DNA of 64,000 nt from Mycoplasma yeatsii GM274B (GCF_000875755.1 NZ_CP007520.1:62001-126000); one strand, 5' to 3'; shown: positions 20,209 through 32,918, numbered from the stretch's first letter. Numbers and translations are program-made. Notes: generated by a model not told the origin, from the letters alone.

Positions 20209-20770
20209 AATTATACTTATTCATGATTTGTAAAAAAGTTTTATTATCATCTATAAAATCATTAATAAAATCTGCATTTTGACTAATAGTATTTTTAATA
20301 GCTAAAATTTCATCATTACTAAATTTAGACAACACTCAATCAACTATTTTTCATCCTTGAGCTGGCGGGTTTATTCCAATTCTTAATCTATAAAAATCTT
20401 GAGTGGAAAGATGTTGAATGATAGATTTAATTCCATTATGTCCTGCTGCTGATCCTGATTTTTTAAATTGAATTCTTTCAATATTTAGATCTTTATCATC
20501 ATGAATTACTATTAAATCTTTAAGACTAATTTTGTAATAATGCATAATCCGAGATATAGCTATTCCTGAATTATTCATATATGTTAAAGGTTTAACAAAT
20601 AGAACTTTTTGATTATTAATAATACTAGTATATACCTGAGAATTAAATTCTTGTTTAACAGAATTATACCCATATTTGTCTAGTAATATATCAATAGCTA
20701 TTCAACCAGCATTATGTCTAGTTATTTCATACTCTCTACCTGGGTTACCTAATCCAACAATTAACTTCAT
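20207..20770 (-). CDS. pth: Peptidyl-tRNA hydrolase
   Basis: The 187-residue protein releases peptides from peptidyl-tRNA that drop off ribosomes. The N-terminus MKLIVGLGNPGREYEITRHN carries the GLGNPG signature, with the catalytic His in RHNAG. KPLTYMNNSG contains the conserved Asn of the substrate channel. IHDDKDL holds the Asp that activates the His, and GSAAGHNGIKS is the second family signature. Length is usual. The start overlaps the prs stop by one base (TAATG), so the two are translationally coupled. Confidence 0.96.
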
Positions 20771-21804
20771 TAATTTCCTTCTTTAATAAAATCTTCAATT
20801 TTTTTTCTGATTTGTTCTTTATTTTTAATATAAACTTCAGTTAATGAATGATGTTCTTGTGAATGTTTAATCATATCAGCTAATAATTCAGCAACTGATA
20901 CAATTTTTAGTCCATCGAATTTTTTATCTTCAGGAATTTCAATAGTATTTGTTACAATTACGTTTTTAACAATATTTTGTTTAATAGCTTCAGTCATTCT
21001 TTCTTTAGCTGGACCATTAAATAATCCGTGACAAGCAAAGATATAAACATCTTTAGCTCCGTTTTCTTTTAAAGCTTTAGCCCCACTAATAATAGTTCCA
21101 CCAGTATCGATCATATCATCGATAATGAAACAAGTTTTATCTTGAATATCTCCTAGAACAAATTCAACTTCAGCTTTATTTGGCTCAGGACGTCTTTTAC
21201 CAATAACAGCAATTCCGTTAGTCATATTTGTTGTATATGAGTCAACTTTGTGAACCCTGTTTAATCCTCCGTAATCTGGAGAAACTAGAATACATTTTTC
21301 TCTATCTAATTTTTCTTTAATAATTGTATTAACAATTTCATTAGCTAAAGTTTGAGAAGTTTGGAAGTTATCCATAGGTATATCAAAGAATCCCATTGAT
21401 TGAGGAGAGTGAATATCAAATACAATAACTCTGTCTGCTCCTGCTTTACTTAATAAATCAGCTACTAATTTAGAAGTAATTGGTTGTCTTCCTTTAGCTT
21501 TACGATCTTGACGAGCATATCCAAAATAAGGAATAACAACATTAATTTTTTCTGCACTACCACGTTTAAATGCATCAATTGCAATTAATAATTCCATTAG
21601 ATTTTCATTTACAGGCATGCAAGTAGATTGAATAATGTAAATTTCTTTACCTCTAACTGAATCAATTGATTCAACTAGAATTTCACCATCTGCAAACCTA
21701 GTTGTTTTAGCGATCTTTTCTTCGATACCTAAAATATCACAAACTTCTTTTGCTAGTTTTTGTCCTGAAGAAAGACCGAAAATATAAATATCATTATTAT
21801 TCAT
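20770..21804 (-). CDS. prs: Ribose-phosphate pyrophosphokinase (PRPP synthetase)
   Basis: The 344-residue enzyme makes PRPP from ribose 5-phosphate and ATP for nucleotide salvage. Visible signatures are RFADGEI near residue 36, the metal-binding VFDIHSPQSMGFFD region, the flexible loop containing IGKRRP, and the PRPP-binding loop FIIDDMIDTGGT near residue 220. In this loop the two Asp and the TGGT contact the ribose phosphate. The C-terminus (ELLADMIKHSQEHHSLTE) is the normal allosteric-domain end with a short charged extension. Class I, normal length. It heads a two-gene operon with pth. Confidence 0.97.
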   Translation of the reverse strand: MNNNDIYIFGLSSGQKLAKEVCDILGIEEKIAKTTRFADGEILVESIDSVRGKEIYIIQSTCMPVNENLMELLIAIDAFKRGSAEKINVVIPYFGYARQDRKAKGRQPITSKLVADLLSKAGADRVIVFDIHSPQSMGFFDIPMDNFQTSQTLANEIVNTIIKEKLDREKCILVSPDYGGLNRVHKVDSYTTNMTNGIAVIGKRRPEPNKAEVEFVLGDIQDKTCFIIDDMIDTGGTIISGAKALKENGAKDVYIFACHGLFNGPAKERMTEAIKQNIVKNVIVTNTIEIPEDKKFDGLKIVSVAELLADMIKHSQEHHSLTEVYIKNKEQIRKKIEDFIKEGN

Positions 21805-21903
21805 AAATTAACCCTACCTTTTAAAATAATAATAACAAAAATTAGACTTCTAAAATATAAACAATTAATAAATAAAAATAGTCATAAGACTATTTTCTAG
21901 ATT

Positions 21904-22047
21904 TTAAGCATTATTTTTATTATTTTTTGTCTTAAGAATAGAATTAACATTCTGAAATTTTGATTCCGAAATATCTTTAACAAAACTCTTAGCATTAAAA
22001 AACACATTAACAGAGTAGGGTGAATTTATTAATTTAAAACAATGTAT
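21904..22047 (-). pseudogene. Decayed 3' remnant of an unknown gene
   Basis: On the minus strand about 47 codons are open and read as a plausible C-terminus (SVNVFFNAKSFVKDISESK near its middle) ending in TAA. It is followed downstream by its own terminator-like hairpin (AAAATAGTC-TTAT-GACTATTTT at about 21877-21899, then Ts). There is no start, and a stop lies immediately upstream. It looks like the tail of a deleted gene. The parent family is not recognised. Confidence 0.4.
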
Positions 22048-22131
22048 TTATCATATTTATCAAACTTTATAAATAACGAAAAATAAGTCGTCTAAGTTAG
22101 GGTGTTGTGCGTGTGTGCTGGGTACGCCTAG

Positions 22132-22171
22132 TTGAATTTTTTTTTTTTTTGCAATAATGAAATAGTATATT
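22132..22171 (+). promoter_or_regulatory. Promoter region with 14-T tract, candidate phase-variation site
   Basis: TTGAAT (22132-22137) is followed by an uninterrupted run of 14 Ts (22137-22150), then AATAAT at 22153-22158 and TATATT at 22166-22171. The tract lies in the promoter spacer, about 50 bases before the surface-protein start. Just upstream (22100-22130) is an unusual GT-rich patch. Confidence 0.55.
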
Positions 22172-22195
22172 TTCACGATAAGTTAGGAGGTAAGA

Positions 22196-23774
22196 ATGAA
22201 ACTTAAAGATTTACTTACAAAAAAAATAATGATCGATGCTTCTTCAGTTTTAGCAACTATTTCAGCAGCTACAGCAACAGGTGTATTAGTTAGCAAAATA
22301 AAATCAAAAACTGATATTTCAAAAATAGAACTTGAAACAAATATTTGATTATCAGAAGAAAAGAGTGATGATTTAATTGTTCAAAAATTCATTGATATCA
22401 ATAAAGAAAAACTAACTGGATTGAACAAAGATGATTTTGAAATTTTAAGTAATGAAAATCAAATTTTAAGAACCAAAATTAAAGAAAACAACAAGGCATG
22501 ATTTGGTCAAGTTGCAATTAATTTTGGTATTAAAACTGATATTAACACTATTAGACTACTTAAAAATTTTTGCTGTAGATAACGATCAAGATCAAGAAAT
22601 TATAGATACATTTTTAAAAATTAATAATAAAATTTTACAAAATGATTTAACTAAAGACGATCTAGAAATTAAAAAAATAGCTGGACGAGTAGGTGATTCA
22701 GCTAATGCAATTCTTAAAGTCAAAGATAGTTCGAATAAAAAATATCAAGGTGAAATAGAAATATCATATAGAATTAGAAAAGATATCAATATAATTGAAG
22801 GTTTAAAAACTGAACTATTCTGTTTTGATCCAAATGCTAAAGAAGAAACTATGAAATCTTCAATAAAAAATCTATTCTTTGAATTAAACAAAGAAAAAAT
22901 ATATCCACTAGCGGTATTCAATTTAGATGTAGTTAACCTAAATATTGAAGAAAGAAAAGCATCTATTAAGATTATTAATTCTGAAGAATATCGAGGTCAA
23001 GTAGAAATTACTCTTCAAGATAAATTAGATATAAGTAAAATTAATTCTTTAATAACTACGATTAATAAATATTCTCGTTCAAGTGCAAATCGTGAAATAA
23101 AAGATTTTATTACTGCTAATAAAGATAAATTACCTTTATTATTAGCTGAAGATCTTAAAAAAGTAGAAAAAGAAAGCACTAAAGAAAAATGGGTTATCGA
23201 AGTTAAAAATTCACGATATTATCAAGGTAAAATTGCAATTAATTTAAAACAACTTGATGATATTTCTAATAATAAAAATATTAAATTATCTATCGATTTA
23301 AAAGATAATAAACCTTTTGAAAACAACACAATCAATGCGTTTTATGAAACTAACAAAAATGAGTTTGAAAGATTAAACATAAAAAAAGAAAATATAAAAC
23401 CTTCAGCTCTTAGTTTTAAACGTGAAGATGTTACAATTCAAATACTTGGATCTGACAAATATTATGCAAGTTTTGAAGTAAAATATAAGTTTAATAGAAT
23501 TGATATTAATACTTTAAGTTCTAGAATAAGAGCTTTAAATGTACGTGGTAAAAAAGAAATTAATGAGGAAGTTATAAAAGAAGCTTTTGCTCAACAATAT
23601 CGCGGTTTCTTCTTCAAATATAGCTGAGAATTCTTCGGATATGCTATTTCATCTGCTGCCACATTTACTAAAGATGATATTAAAGTTATAAAAATAGATG
23701 ATAACTCTGTTGAAGTTGAAATCTTATATGAAAACTGATTTAAAAACACTTTAAAACTTAAATTAATAAAATAA
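22196..23774 (+). pseudogene. Repeat-containing surface protein, frameshifted (variable surface protein type)
   Basis: A good AGGAGG site precedes the ATG. Residues 1-40 have a basic head and a hydrophobic stretch (SSVLATISAATATGVLVSK), a signal anchor without a lipobox Cys. The first frame stops at 22580. Removing one T from the T5 tract at 22566-22570 joins it to the long frame that runs to TAA at 23772 and restores a continuous product of about 525 residues. The body has at least four repeats with the pattern YxGxIxIxxxxxxDI followed by about 60 residues, similar in style to Lipoprotein_17-type mycoplasma variable surface proteins. This could be a real frameshift, phase variation or a sequencing error. 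Confidence 0.75.
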
Positions 23775-23779
23775 TTAAT

Positions 23780-23802
23780 AAAAGGTGCTCAAGCACCTTT
23801 TG
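23780..23802 (+). terminator. Rho-independent terminator
   Basis: AAAGGTGCT-CA-AGCACCTTTT follows the surface-protein stop by 6 bases. The next 227 bases to metG are AT-rich and hold only weak TATAAT-like sequences. Confidence 0.82.
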
Positions 23803-24029
23803 CTATATTGTCTTAATTAACTAAACCTTTAAACTAAATAAAAAATATTATTTAAATAGGTTAATTTTTAAAATTTTTTTCTAATACATTAATGAAGTAA
23901 AATAGACTAACTACACACTAAACTAACCTTATAAAAATGTAAAAATGCTATACAATAAAAATATAGGTAATTAATATAAACTAGTATTATAAAATATTAT
24001 TAAATTGATAATTAAAATGGAGGTAAAAG

Positions 24030-25559
24030 ATGAGTAAGAAATTTTATGTAACTACACCAATTTATTACCCTAGTGGAAATCTTCACTTAGGTCATGCATA
24101 TACTACAACACTAGCTGATATTTTAAATAGATATAAAAAAGAACAAGGTTATGAAACTTTCTTTTTAACTGGTAGTGATGAACACGGACAAAAAATAGAA
24201 GCTAAAGCTAAAGAAGAAAATATTAGTCCAATAGAATATTTAAATCCTAAAGTTGAAAGCTTTAAAAAGTTATGAGAAAAGTTAAATATTAAATATGATA
24301 AATTTATTAGAACAACTGATGATTATCATGAACAAGCTGTTAAAAAAATCTTTACTAAATTATATGAAAAAGGATTAATTTATAAAGGACAATATCAAGG
24401 AATATATTGTGTTAGTTGTGAAGAATTTTTAAATGCTGATCAACTTGATAAAGATGGAATGTGTAAAATTTCAAATACAAAACCTCAAACAGTTAATGAA
24501 GATACTTACTTTTTAAAAGTTAGTGAATTTCAAGATTTTATCCAAGATTTATTAAAAACTGAATTTTTAATTCCTGATTATAGAAGAAATGAAATGTTAA
24601 AAAATTTCGTTGAACCTGGATTAAAAGATTTATCAGTAACTAGAGTAAGTTTTAAATGAGGGATTCCAATCGATCAAAATCCTGAACACATTATTTATGT
24701 TTGATTAGATGCTTTAAGTAACTATATTACTGCTTTAGGATATATGCAAGATGATGATCATTTATTTGAAAAATTCTGAAATAATGATGATGTTGAAATT
24801 TTACAACTAGCAGGAAAAGAAATTATTAGATTCCATTCAATTTATTGACCAGTAATGTTAAAAGCTTTAGATCTACGTCAACCTACACACTTACTAGGTC
24901 ATGGTTGAATATTAAATAAAAATACTAAGATGAGTAAATCACTTGGAAATGTAATTGATCCTATTAAAATAATAGATACTTATTCATCTGATGCTTTGAG
25001 ATTTTATATAGCAAACGATCTTCCAACAGAAAAAGATGGTAATTTTAGTTTAGAATTATTTATTGAATCATTCAACGCTCATTTAGCTAATAATGTAGGT
25101 AACTTAATAAGCCGAACTCATAATATGATTACAAAATATTTTGATGGATTCATTGATTTAAATGATGTTAAATACGATCGAGAATTAATTGATTTATCTA
25201 TTAAAACAATTGATGAATATGTTAAAAATATGGATCAATATAAAATAAGTGCTGCAGTTAGAAATGTATTAGATTTATCTGCATCATGTAATAAATATAT
25301 TGAAGATACTGCTCCATGAAATTTAGCAAAAGAAAATGATATTGATAAATTAAAATCTGTTTTAGCTACTCTACAGAGATGTATGTCAGTAATTAGTTAT
25401 TTATTAAAACCTATTTTAGTTGAAAAATACAATGACATGATTGAACAATGTGGATTAGAAAACGTAGAAATTAACTTTGACAATTTAAAAACATTTAAAG
25501 ATATTAAATTTAATAAATTAAACGATAAAAAAGTATTATTCGTAAGAGTTAAAGAATAA
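24030..25559 (+). CDS. metG: Methionyl-tRNA synthetase
   Basis: The 509-residue class I synthetase charges tRNA-Met. The ATP-binding HIGH motif appears as HLGH at residues 19-22 and the second signature as KMSKS at residues 300-304. [11 protein letters not shown] near residue 50 and [15 protein letters not shown] are typical MetRS core blocks. A reduced Cys cluster (CVSC near residue 131, plus one Cys) replaces the larger zinc knuckle. The C-terminal EMAP/Trbp111-like tRNA-binding domain is absent, so this is the short form. GGAGG lies 7 bases before the ATG. Several UGA Trp codons split it under the standard code. Confidence 0.97.
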
Positions 25560-25633
25560 AAAACAAACCTATTTAACAATAAAATAGATTTAATGCTTAA
25601 TATGTAATATTATAAAAATAAAGGAGATTTATT

Positions 25634-26071
25634 ATGAAAAATTATCAAGTAAAAGATTGTAAAAACAATTTAATGAATTTATCAGATCTAGTTGGAGAAA
25701 AAGGATTAGTAATGTATTTCTATCCTAAAGCAAAAACTGGACTATGTACATTAGAAGCCTTAGAATATCAAAAACACTTAAATGAATTTAAAAACAAAGG
25801 ATACAATGTTGTTGGTGTAAGCCAAGATACTCCAGAATACAACAACGAATTCTGTTGTGAACAAAACTTAGAATTTCCATTAATTTGTGACTTAGATAAA
25901 GAATTAACTAATGAGTTTAAATTAACATTTACTGAAATTGAATTCGAAGGTAAACCTTGAAATAAATATGAAAGATCAACATTTGTTTTAGATAAAGAAC
26001 TAAATATAGTAAAAGAAATGAGAGATGTTGATCATATCGAACACGTTAGTGAATTGCTAAGTCAATTATAA
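25634..26071 (+). CDS. Peroxiredoxin of the BCP/PrxQ family
   Basis: The 145-residue thiol peroxidase reduces peroxides. The active-site segment reads YPKAKTGLCTLEALEYQ, so the usual TPGC becomes TGLC, which keeps the Thr three residues before the peroxidatic Cys. A CC pair lies downstream (EFCCEQNLEFPL) at the place where BCP proteins often carry the resolving region. DLDKELTNEF and STFVLDKE are family blocks. The gene has its own AAGGAG site and a terminator, so it is probably monocistronic. Confidence 0.88.
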
Positions 26072-26080
26072 TAATTATTA

Positions 26081-26103
26081 CAACTTCAATTGAAGTTGTT
26101 TTT
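26081..26103 (+). terminator. Rho-independent terminator
   Basis: CAACTTCAATTGAAGTTG is a perfect palindrome followed by five Ts, 10 bases after the peroxiredoxin stop. Confidence 0.85.
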
Positions 26104-26194
26104 CTTGAGAAAATTTAAGTATGATTTCTAATGTTTTATTTATTGGTGAATTGTAATAAAATTAAAGTTAGAAAATAAGAGAGGTACATAAAAT

Positions 26195-26512
26195 ATGCCA
26201 ATTATCAAATTTAGTGGAGTTTCAGAAGAAAGAGTTAAAGAATTTAGTAATAAAGTTAATGAAATAGCAGAATTAGTTACAGCTAATCCTGAAAATATTA
26301 TGTTTATTTGTGAAGATTCAAAAGTGTTTCAATTAAAACAAGAACAAAAACCGATTTATGTAACTGTTGAATGATTATCAAGACCTGATAAAGAACAAAT
26401 ATTTGCAAATTATATAGTTGATTTTTTCAAAGAAGATTCGTCAAAAGTATGAATATTTTTCACAGATGTTAATGGCAAATTATATGCACACACTAAAAAA
26501 GTAGGTCAATAA
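26195..26512 (+). CDS. DUF1904-type small protein
   Basis: The 105-residue product starts with MPIIKFSGVSEERVKEFS, the typical opening of DUF1904 proteins, which resemble tautomerase-like folds by their Pro-2 start. VTVEWLSRP and a C-terminal WIFFTDVNGKLY block support this. There is no membrane segment or known activity. It is directly joined to the dihydrouridine synthase gene (TAAATG), forming an operon with it and lysS. The function is unknown, and whether Pro-2 is catalytic is not established. Confidence 0.75.
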
Positions 26513-27487
26513 ATGAAAATAGGTAATATTGAAATAAAAGGTAAAGTTGTTCAAGGTCCAATGGCAGGAGTGAGCAACGAACCGTTTAGAGTTATTTCTA
26601 AACAACATGGAGCAAGCTTAGTTTATGCTGAAATGGTCTCTGTTGCTGGGATGGCTCATGAAAATAAAAAAACATTTAGTATGCTACAAGTAAGTAAAGA
26701 AGAGCATCCAATGAGTATGCAAATATTTGGAAATGATGTAGAAGATTTTATTAATGCAACTAAATGAATAGATGAGAACGTTGATTGTGACATCATAGAT
26801 TTAAACCTAGGTTGTCCTGCACCAAAAGTTGCAGTTAGATCAGCAAGTGGATCGGCTTTATTAAAAACACCTGAACTAATTTATGAAATTGTAAAAGCAG
26901 TTGTTGAAAACACAAAAAAACCAGTAACTGCAAAAATTAGATTAGGATGAGATAAAGATAGTGTAAATGCTGTTGAAATTGCTAAGTTAATTGAAAAAGC
27001 AGGAGCAAGTGCTATTGCAGTTCACGGAAGAACAAGAAGTGATTTTTACTCAGGTCACGCTGATTGAGAAAAAATTAAAGAAGTTAAAGATGCAGTTAAA
27101 ATTCCTGTTATAGGAAATGGTGATGTTGTTGATGGGCCTTCTGCTAAAAAAATGTTAGATCTAACAGGTTGTGATGCTGTTATGATTTCTAGAGCATGTC
27201 AGGGAAATCCTTGAATATTTGAACAAATTAATTATTATTTAGAAACTGGAAAAGAATTAGAAAAACCAAGTTTTGAAGAATGAGAAAAAACTGTTTTAAA
27301 TCACGCTGATTTACTTATAAAATTAAGAGATGAACAATCGGCTATGCGTGAATTTAGAAAACATTTAACTTGATATTTAGATGTATTAGATAAAAAACCT
27401 ATTTTAAAATTGTTAAAAGAAAAAGCTAACAAAATAGAAACTTTAAAAGATGTAGTAGATATCATTAAAGAATACGGGAGTGAATAA
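26513..27487 (+). CDS. dus: tRNA-dihydrouridine synthase
   Basis: The 324-residue FMN-dependent enzyme reduces uridines in the tRNA D-loop. VVQGPMAGVSNEPFR is the flavin-binding first strand. NLGCPAPKV carries the catalytic Cys, followed by AKIRLGWD, AVHGRTRSDFYSG, IPVIGNGDV and MISRACQGNPWIF, all in Dus order. The start immediately follows the DUF1904 stop, and lysS begins two bases after its own stop. Among bacterial types it is closest to DusB-like proteins, but the subgroup is not certain. Confidence 0.94.
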
Positions 27488-27489
27488 AA

Positions 27490-28992
<1,503 letters not shown>

Positions 28993-28997
28993 AAATA

Positions 28998-29021
28998 AAC
29001 TTGCAATTAGCAAGTTTTTTT
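28998..29021 (+). terminator. Rho-independent terminator after lysS
   Basis: AACTTGC-AATTA-GCAAGTT is followed by Ts, starting 6 bases after the stop. Confidence 0.85.
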
Positions 29022-29103
29022 AATATTTTCCTAATACTAATATAGTTAGCTATATTTAACTTTTAATTGTTAAAATATATATAAATGACAAAAGGAGAAA
29101 ATT

Positions 29104-29799
29104 ATGAAATTAACAACATGAACTTTTTATAAAGCAAGTAGCTTTCAAACATTAACTGGTGATAATCAAAAAATAGGATCAGTTCCTGTTTTGGTTTTAC
29201 GTCCAGATTTTGTTAAAGAAAGAACTGTTTTATGTTTAGCATTAACTCAAAAAGTAGTAAACTCAATAATTATTGATTTACAAAATAAAGCTATTCAAGG
29301 TCAAGAATTATTAAATATTTTTAAAGATAATATTGGATTTGCTTCTACAGATAATTTAGAAAAAATAGATGCAAAAGGATTAGATCTTTCAACACCAATT
29401 CTTGATGAAAATATTAAAAATTTAATTGAAACTTATAATCTATTTTTAAATAGTGAGCCTATCACATTTGACAGTGCTGACTATGAAACAACAGAAAAAG
29501 CTCAACAACAAAAAGATGTATTTACAAATGTTGAGGTTGATAAAATGAAATTACCTGTGTTACTTGAAACATTAAATGTAGGTATGCAAAATTACAGAGA
29601 AAGAATGGAAGAATTTCCTAAATTAAAAGAATCTGAAATACCAGCTAAAAAAGAAGAAATATTTAATTTACAAGGTAATTTAATTGTGTTTTTTGACCAA
29701 GCACTTAGAGAAATGGATGGATTAATTGCTAATTTAAGTGAAAGAAATTCTGAATTGTATAAAGAATTAGAAGAACTTAAAGGAGAAAATAAAAAATAA
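29104..29799 (+). CDS. Hypothetical cytosolic protein coupled to pepF (231 aa)
   Basis: The product starts after AAAGGAG. It is hydrophilic and probably largely helical, with a C-terminal Glu/Lys-rich coiled coil (residues 190-231). No catalytic motif, signal or membrane helix is visible. Its stop overlaps the start of pepF (TAATG), so the two are translationally coupled. I do not recognise the family. A partner role in peptide processing is an inference from position only. Confidence 0.8.
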
Positions 29800-31592
29800 T
29801 GAAAAGAAGTCAAGCGACAAATGATTATAAATGAGATTTTTCACACCTTTATAAAAATCAAGAAGAATGAAAACAAGAATTAGATAAGCTAATGAATCTA
29901 GCTAAAGAGTATGAAAAATTCAAAGGTAAATTACACATTAAAGAAGAATTTTTTAAATCTATTAAATTAGATGAAGAAATCGAATTACTTGTAACTAGAT
30001 TATCAATTTATACAAGAATGGGTGATACTGATCAAACTAATGAAGTTTATAGAACATTAGAAGGTTTATTGATGAACGCATTACAAGAAATTTATCAATT
30101 AACTGCATTCGCAAGTCCTGAACTAAAAGAAGTTGGTCAAGATGTGATTTTTTCATGACTAAAAGAAAATAAAGAATATGAAAAATACGAATATGGATAT
30201 AGAAAATTCTTTGAACACGCTAAACATATTTTAGACAAACGCGATGAAGAATTACTTTCTAAAGTTTCAAGAAGTAGAAGTGCAATTTCTATGATGTATG
30301 ATACTTTAGCTTATGCTGATAGACAAGATCAAGAAATCGAATATAAAGGACAAAAACAAATTTTAACTAATTCATTATTAGCTGAAATTAACCAAGATTC
30401 AGATCCTATAAAAGATCAAGATCTAAGAATCAAAGCAGGAGTTTTATTTTCTAAAAACTTTAGTGATAAAAAACACAGTTTTGCTCAAATTTATGAAGGT
30501 ATTTTACAATCAAGTTTAGAAAGTGTAAAACTAAGAAATTACGAATCAAGTTTACAATCAAGTTTAAGTAGTGATTCAATTGATACATCAATCTATTTAA
30601 AATTATTAGAAGTTGGTAAGAAATATATCAAACCATTACAAGATTATCTTTTATTAATTAAAGATACATTTAAATTAGAAAAATTCTACCCTTCAGATAG
30701 ACAACTAAAATTAGTTAAAGACTACAACCGTACTTTTACAGTTGATCAAGGTAAAGAAATAATTAGAAAAGCATTATCTGTTTTAGGTAAAGAATATCTA
30801 GATAAATTAGAAATTGCTTGAGGTCCTAATAGAATTGATTATTATGAAGATACTAACAAAAGAGATGGTGCATATTCAACTGGTGGACAGGGTGTTGAAC
30901 CAATTATTTTAATGAATTGAGATGATAAATTAAACTCAGTTAATACATTAGCTCATGAATGTGGTCATTCAGTTCATACTTTATTTGCCGATGAAAACCA
31001 ACCATACCCATTAAGTGAATATCCGATTATTTTAGCTGAAGTTGCTTCAACAATTAATGAACATTTATTATTTGATTTTATGTATAGCAATGCTCAAACT
31101 AAAGAAGAAAAAATCTATCTATTACAACAAAGAATTTTTGATTTAACTTCAACATTCTACAGACAAATTCAATTTGCTGATTTTGAATATAGAACCAGTC
31201 AATTAGCAGAAAAACAAATTCCATTTACAGCAGAACTATTAAACAATCTTTTTGTTGAAGTTCAAAATGATTATGGTTATACAGTATTTGATAAACTTGA
31301 AGATAAAGATAGAAAACATGGATTTGGTTGACCAAGAATTAGTCACTTCTTCCATTCTCCATTCTATGTTTATAAATACGCAATCGATGTTACTGCAAGC
31401 TATAAACTATATGACGATATCAAAAAAGGAAATATCGAATCAACAATCAATTTCTTAAAAGCTGGTGGACACAAAGAACCATTAAAAATAATGTTAGATG
31501 CTGGAATTGATTTTACAAAAGAAGAAACTTATCAACCATTAATTAATGGAATTATAGAATATACTAATCAATTAAAAGAATTATTAAAATAA
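29799..31592 (+). CDS. pepF: Oligoendopeptidase F
   Basis: The 597-residue M3 family zinc metallopeptidase cleaves short peptides in the cytosol. The zinc site LAHECGHSVH places His386, Glu387 and His390 in HExxH. The third ligand region, about 28 residues downstream, is PIILAEVASTINEHLLFDF with its Glu. PRISHFFHSPFYVYKYA near the C-terminus is a PepF block with the His/Tyr residues that bind substrate. Length is typical (about 600). It fits with the oligopeptide permease encoded about 6 kb downstream as a route from imported peptide to amino acids. Confidence 0.95.
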
Positions 31593-31595
31593 GGA

Positions 31596-31623
31596 AAAAC
31601 TACTCTTATAAGGAGTAGTTTTT
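31596..31623 (+). terminator. Rho-independent terminator after pepF
   Basis: AAAACTACTC and GAGTAGTTTT flank a 7-base loop, ending in Ts. Confidence 0.85.
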
Positions 31624-31634
31624 AACTTTTATGT

Positions 31635-32918
31635 CTAATCTTTTAAGGCATTTATAGGTACAACTAAAATACCATCCTCTCTTTTGTAAATCACATTCCC
31701 AAAACCAACAATAACACATTTTAATATTGGAGGTCTATTATTATTTTTTATAATATTTGAAATTGTTTTGTTTAATGTTCCGGCGGCTTCATCAACTTTA
31801 TTAGAACCCAATTTAATTTCAAACGCACATCAATCACCATCTTTAAGTTCGATAACAACATCAATTTCATTATCCAAATAATCTTGATAGTGATAAATCT
31901 TGGCATCCATCGCTCTTGAATACACCTTCAAATCCCTAATAACTAATGATTCAAATAATAACCCATATAAATTTAAATCTCTTTGAATTTTTGCTGGACT
32001 TAGATCTAATAATGCACAAGCTAGAGATGGATCACAAAAATATCTCTTATCTTTTTATTTAACTCTTAATGATGATCTTACATCTAATGAAAATGGTTTT
32101 AAATTGTCAAATAAAAACATAGAGTTTAAGAAATCTAAATATTTAGTAAGTGTTGGTCTAGATATTGGATTATCATTCTCATTTTGAGAAATATCTTTTA
32201 ATATAGAGCGATCAGAAACTGTAGTTGATGTATTTCTTGCTAGAGATTTTAATATCAATTCAATTTTTTCAGGACTATATTTATTATCGTTTTCGTCAAC
32301 TAACTCTTGTTTTAAAATCGTTTTAATATAAGACTTAACAATTACGTCACAATTATCTATGCTGGAATCTATATTATTAGGTCATCCCCCTCTAACTATT
32401 AAATATGACAATTGTTCATAATCTAATTCTTTTACATATGTAGGTTTTGGATTAAAATCTTTTGAACAAATTTCTTTAAGAGACACAATACCAACAGAAT
32501 CTTCAGACTCATATAAAGTCATAGGGCTCATTCTTAAACTAACAATTCTTCCTGCCCCACTATGTAAAATACCTTTATATTTAGGTGTAGCAGATCCTGT
32601 TAGTATAAAAAGTCCTTTTTCACCAATCTCATCTACTTTAGCTCTGGTGGCATCTCATAATGCAGGGGCTTCCTGTCACTCATCAATCATTTTAGGATAT
32701 TCACCATCAAGAACGAGTTCAGGATTAAAATTAGCTAGCTTTCTGTTAGCAAAATTATTATACGGACTACCAACTAAAAATTCACTCTTTGAATTGTGTC
32801 TTGAAGTTCATGTTTTACCACACCACTTAGGTCCTTCAACACAAATTGCTCCAGCTATTGATAAGTATCGTTGAATTACTTTATCCATTATTCTAGGTTT
32901 ATAATTATCGTTTCTCAT
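31635..32918 (-). pseudogene. AAA ATPase with DUF4143 domain, interrupted by an in-frame stop
   Basis: A 428-codon minus-strand frame from ATG at 32918 to TAG at 31635 is broken only by one TAA at 32055-32057. The first part has a P-loop (EGPKWCGKTWT, residues 29-39), a Walker B-like VLDGEYPKMIDEWQEAP, and GLFILTGSATP (sensor 1). RGGWPNN follows, and then the DUF4143 start. After the stop, KRYFCDPSLACALL, LDNEIDVVIELKDGDW and FEIKLGS continue the same domain in frame; ExD...ExK is its nuclease-like core. A single AAA-to-TAA change explains the break. The N-terminal 287 residues could still be made. It is preceded by the 23-bp repeat array. Confidence 0.85.

Noticed and set aside
22100..22130. 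GT-rich patch as a second ICE attachment site
   Set aside because: It is only loosely similar to the GC-rich loop near 16609. There is no shared repeat long enough to support an attachment site.
32647..32874. Plus-strand frame inside the ATPase pseudogene
   Set aside because: Shadow of the minus-strand P-loop region, which carries clear ATPase motifs.
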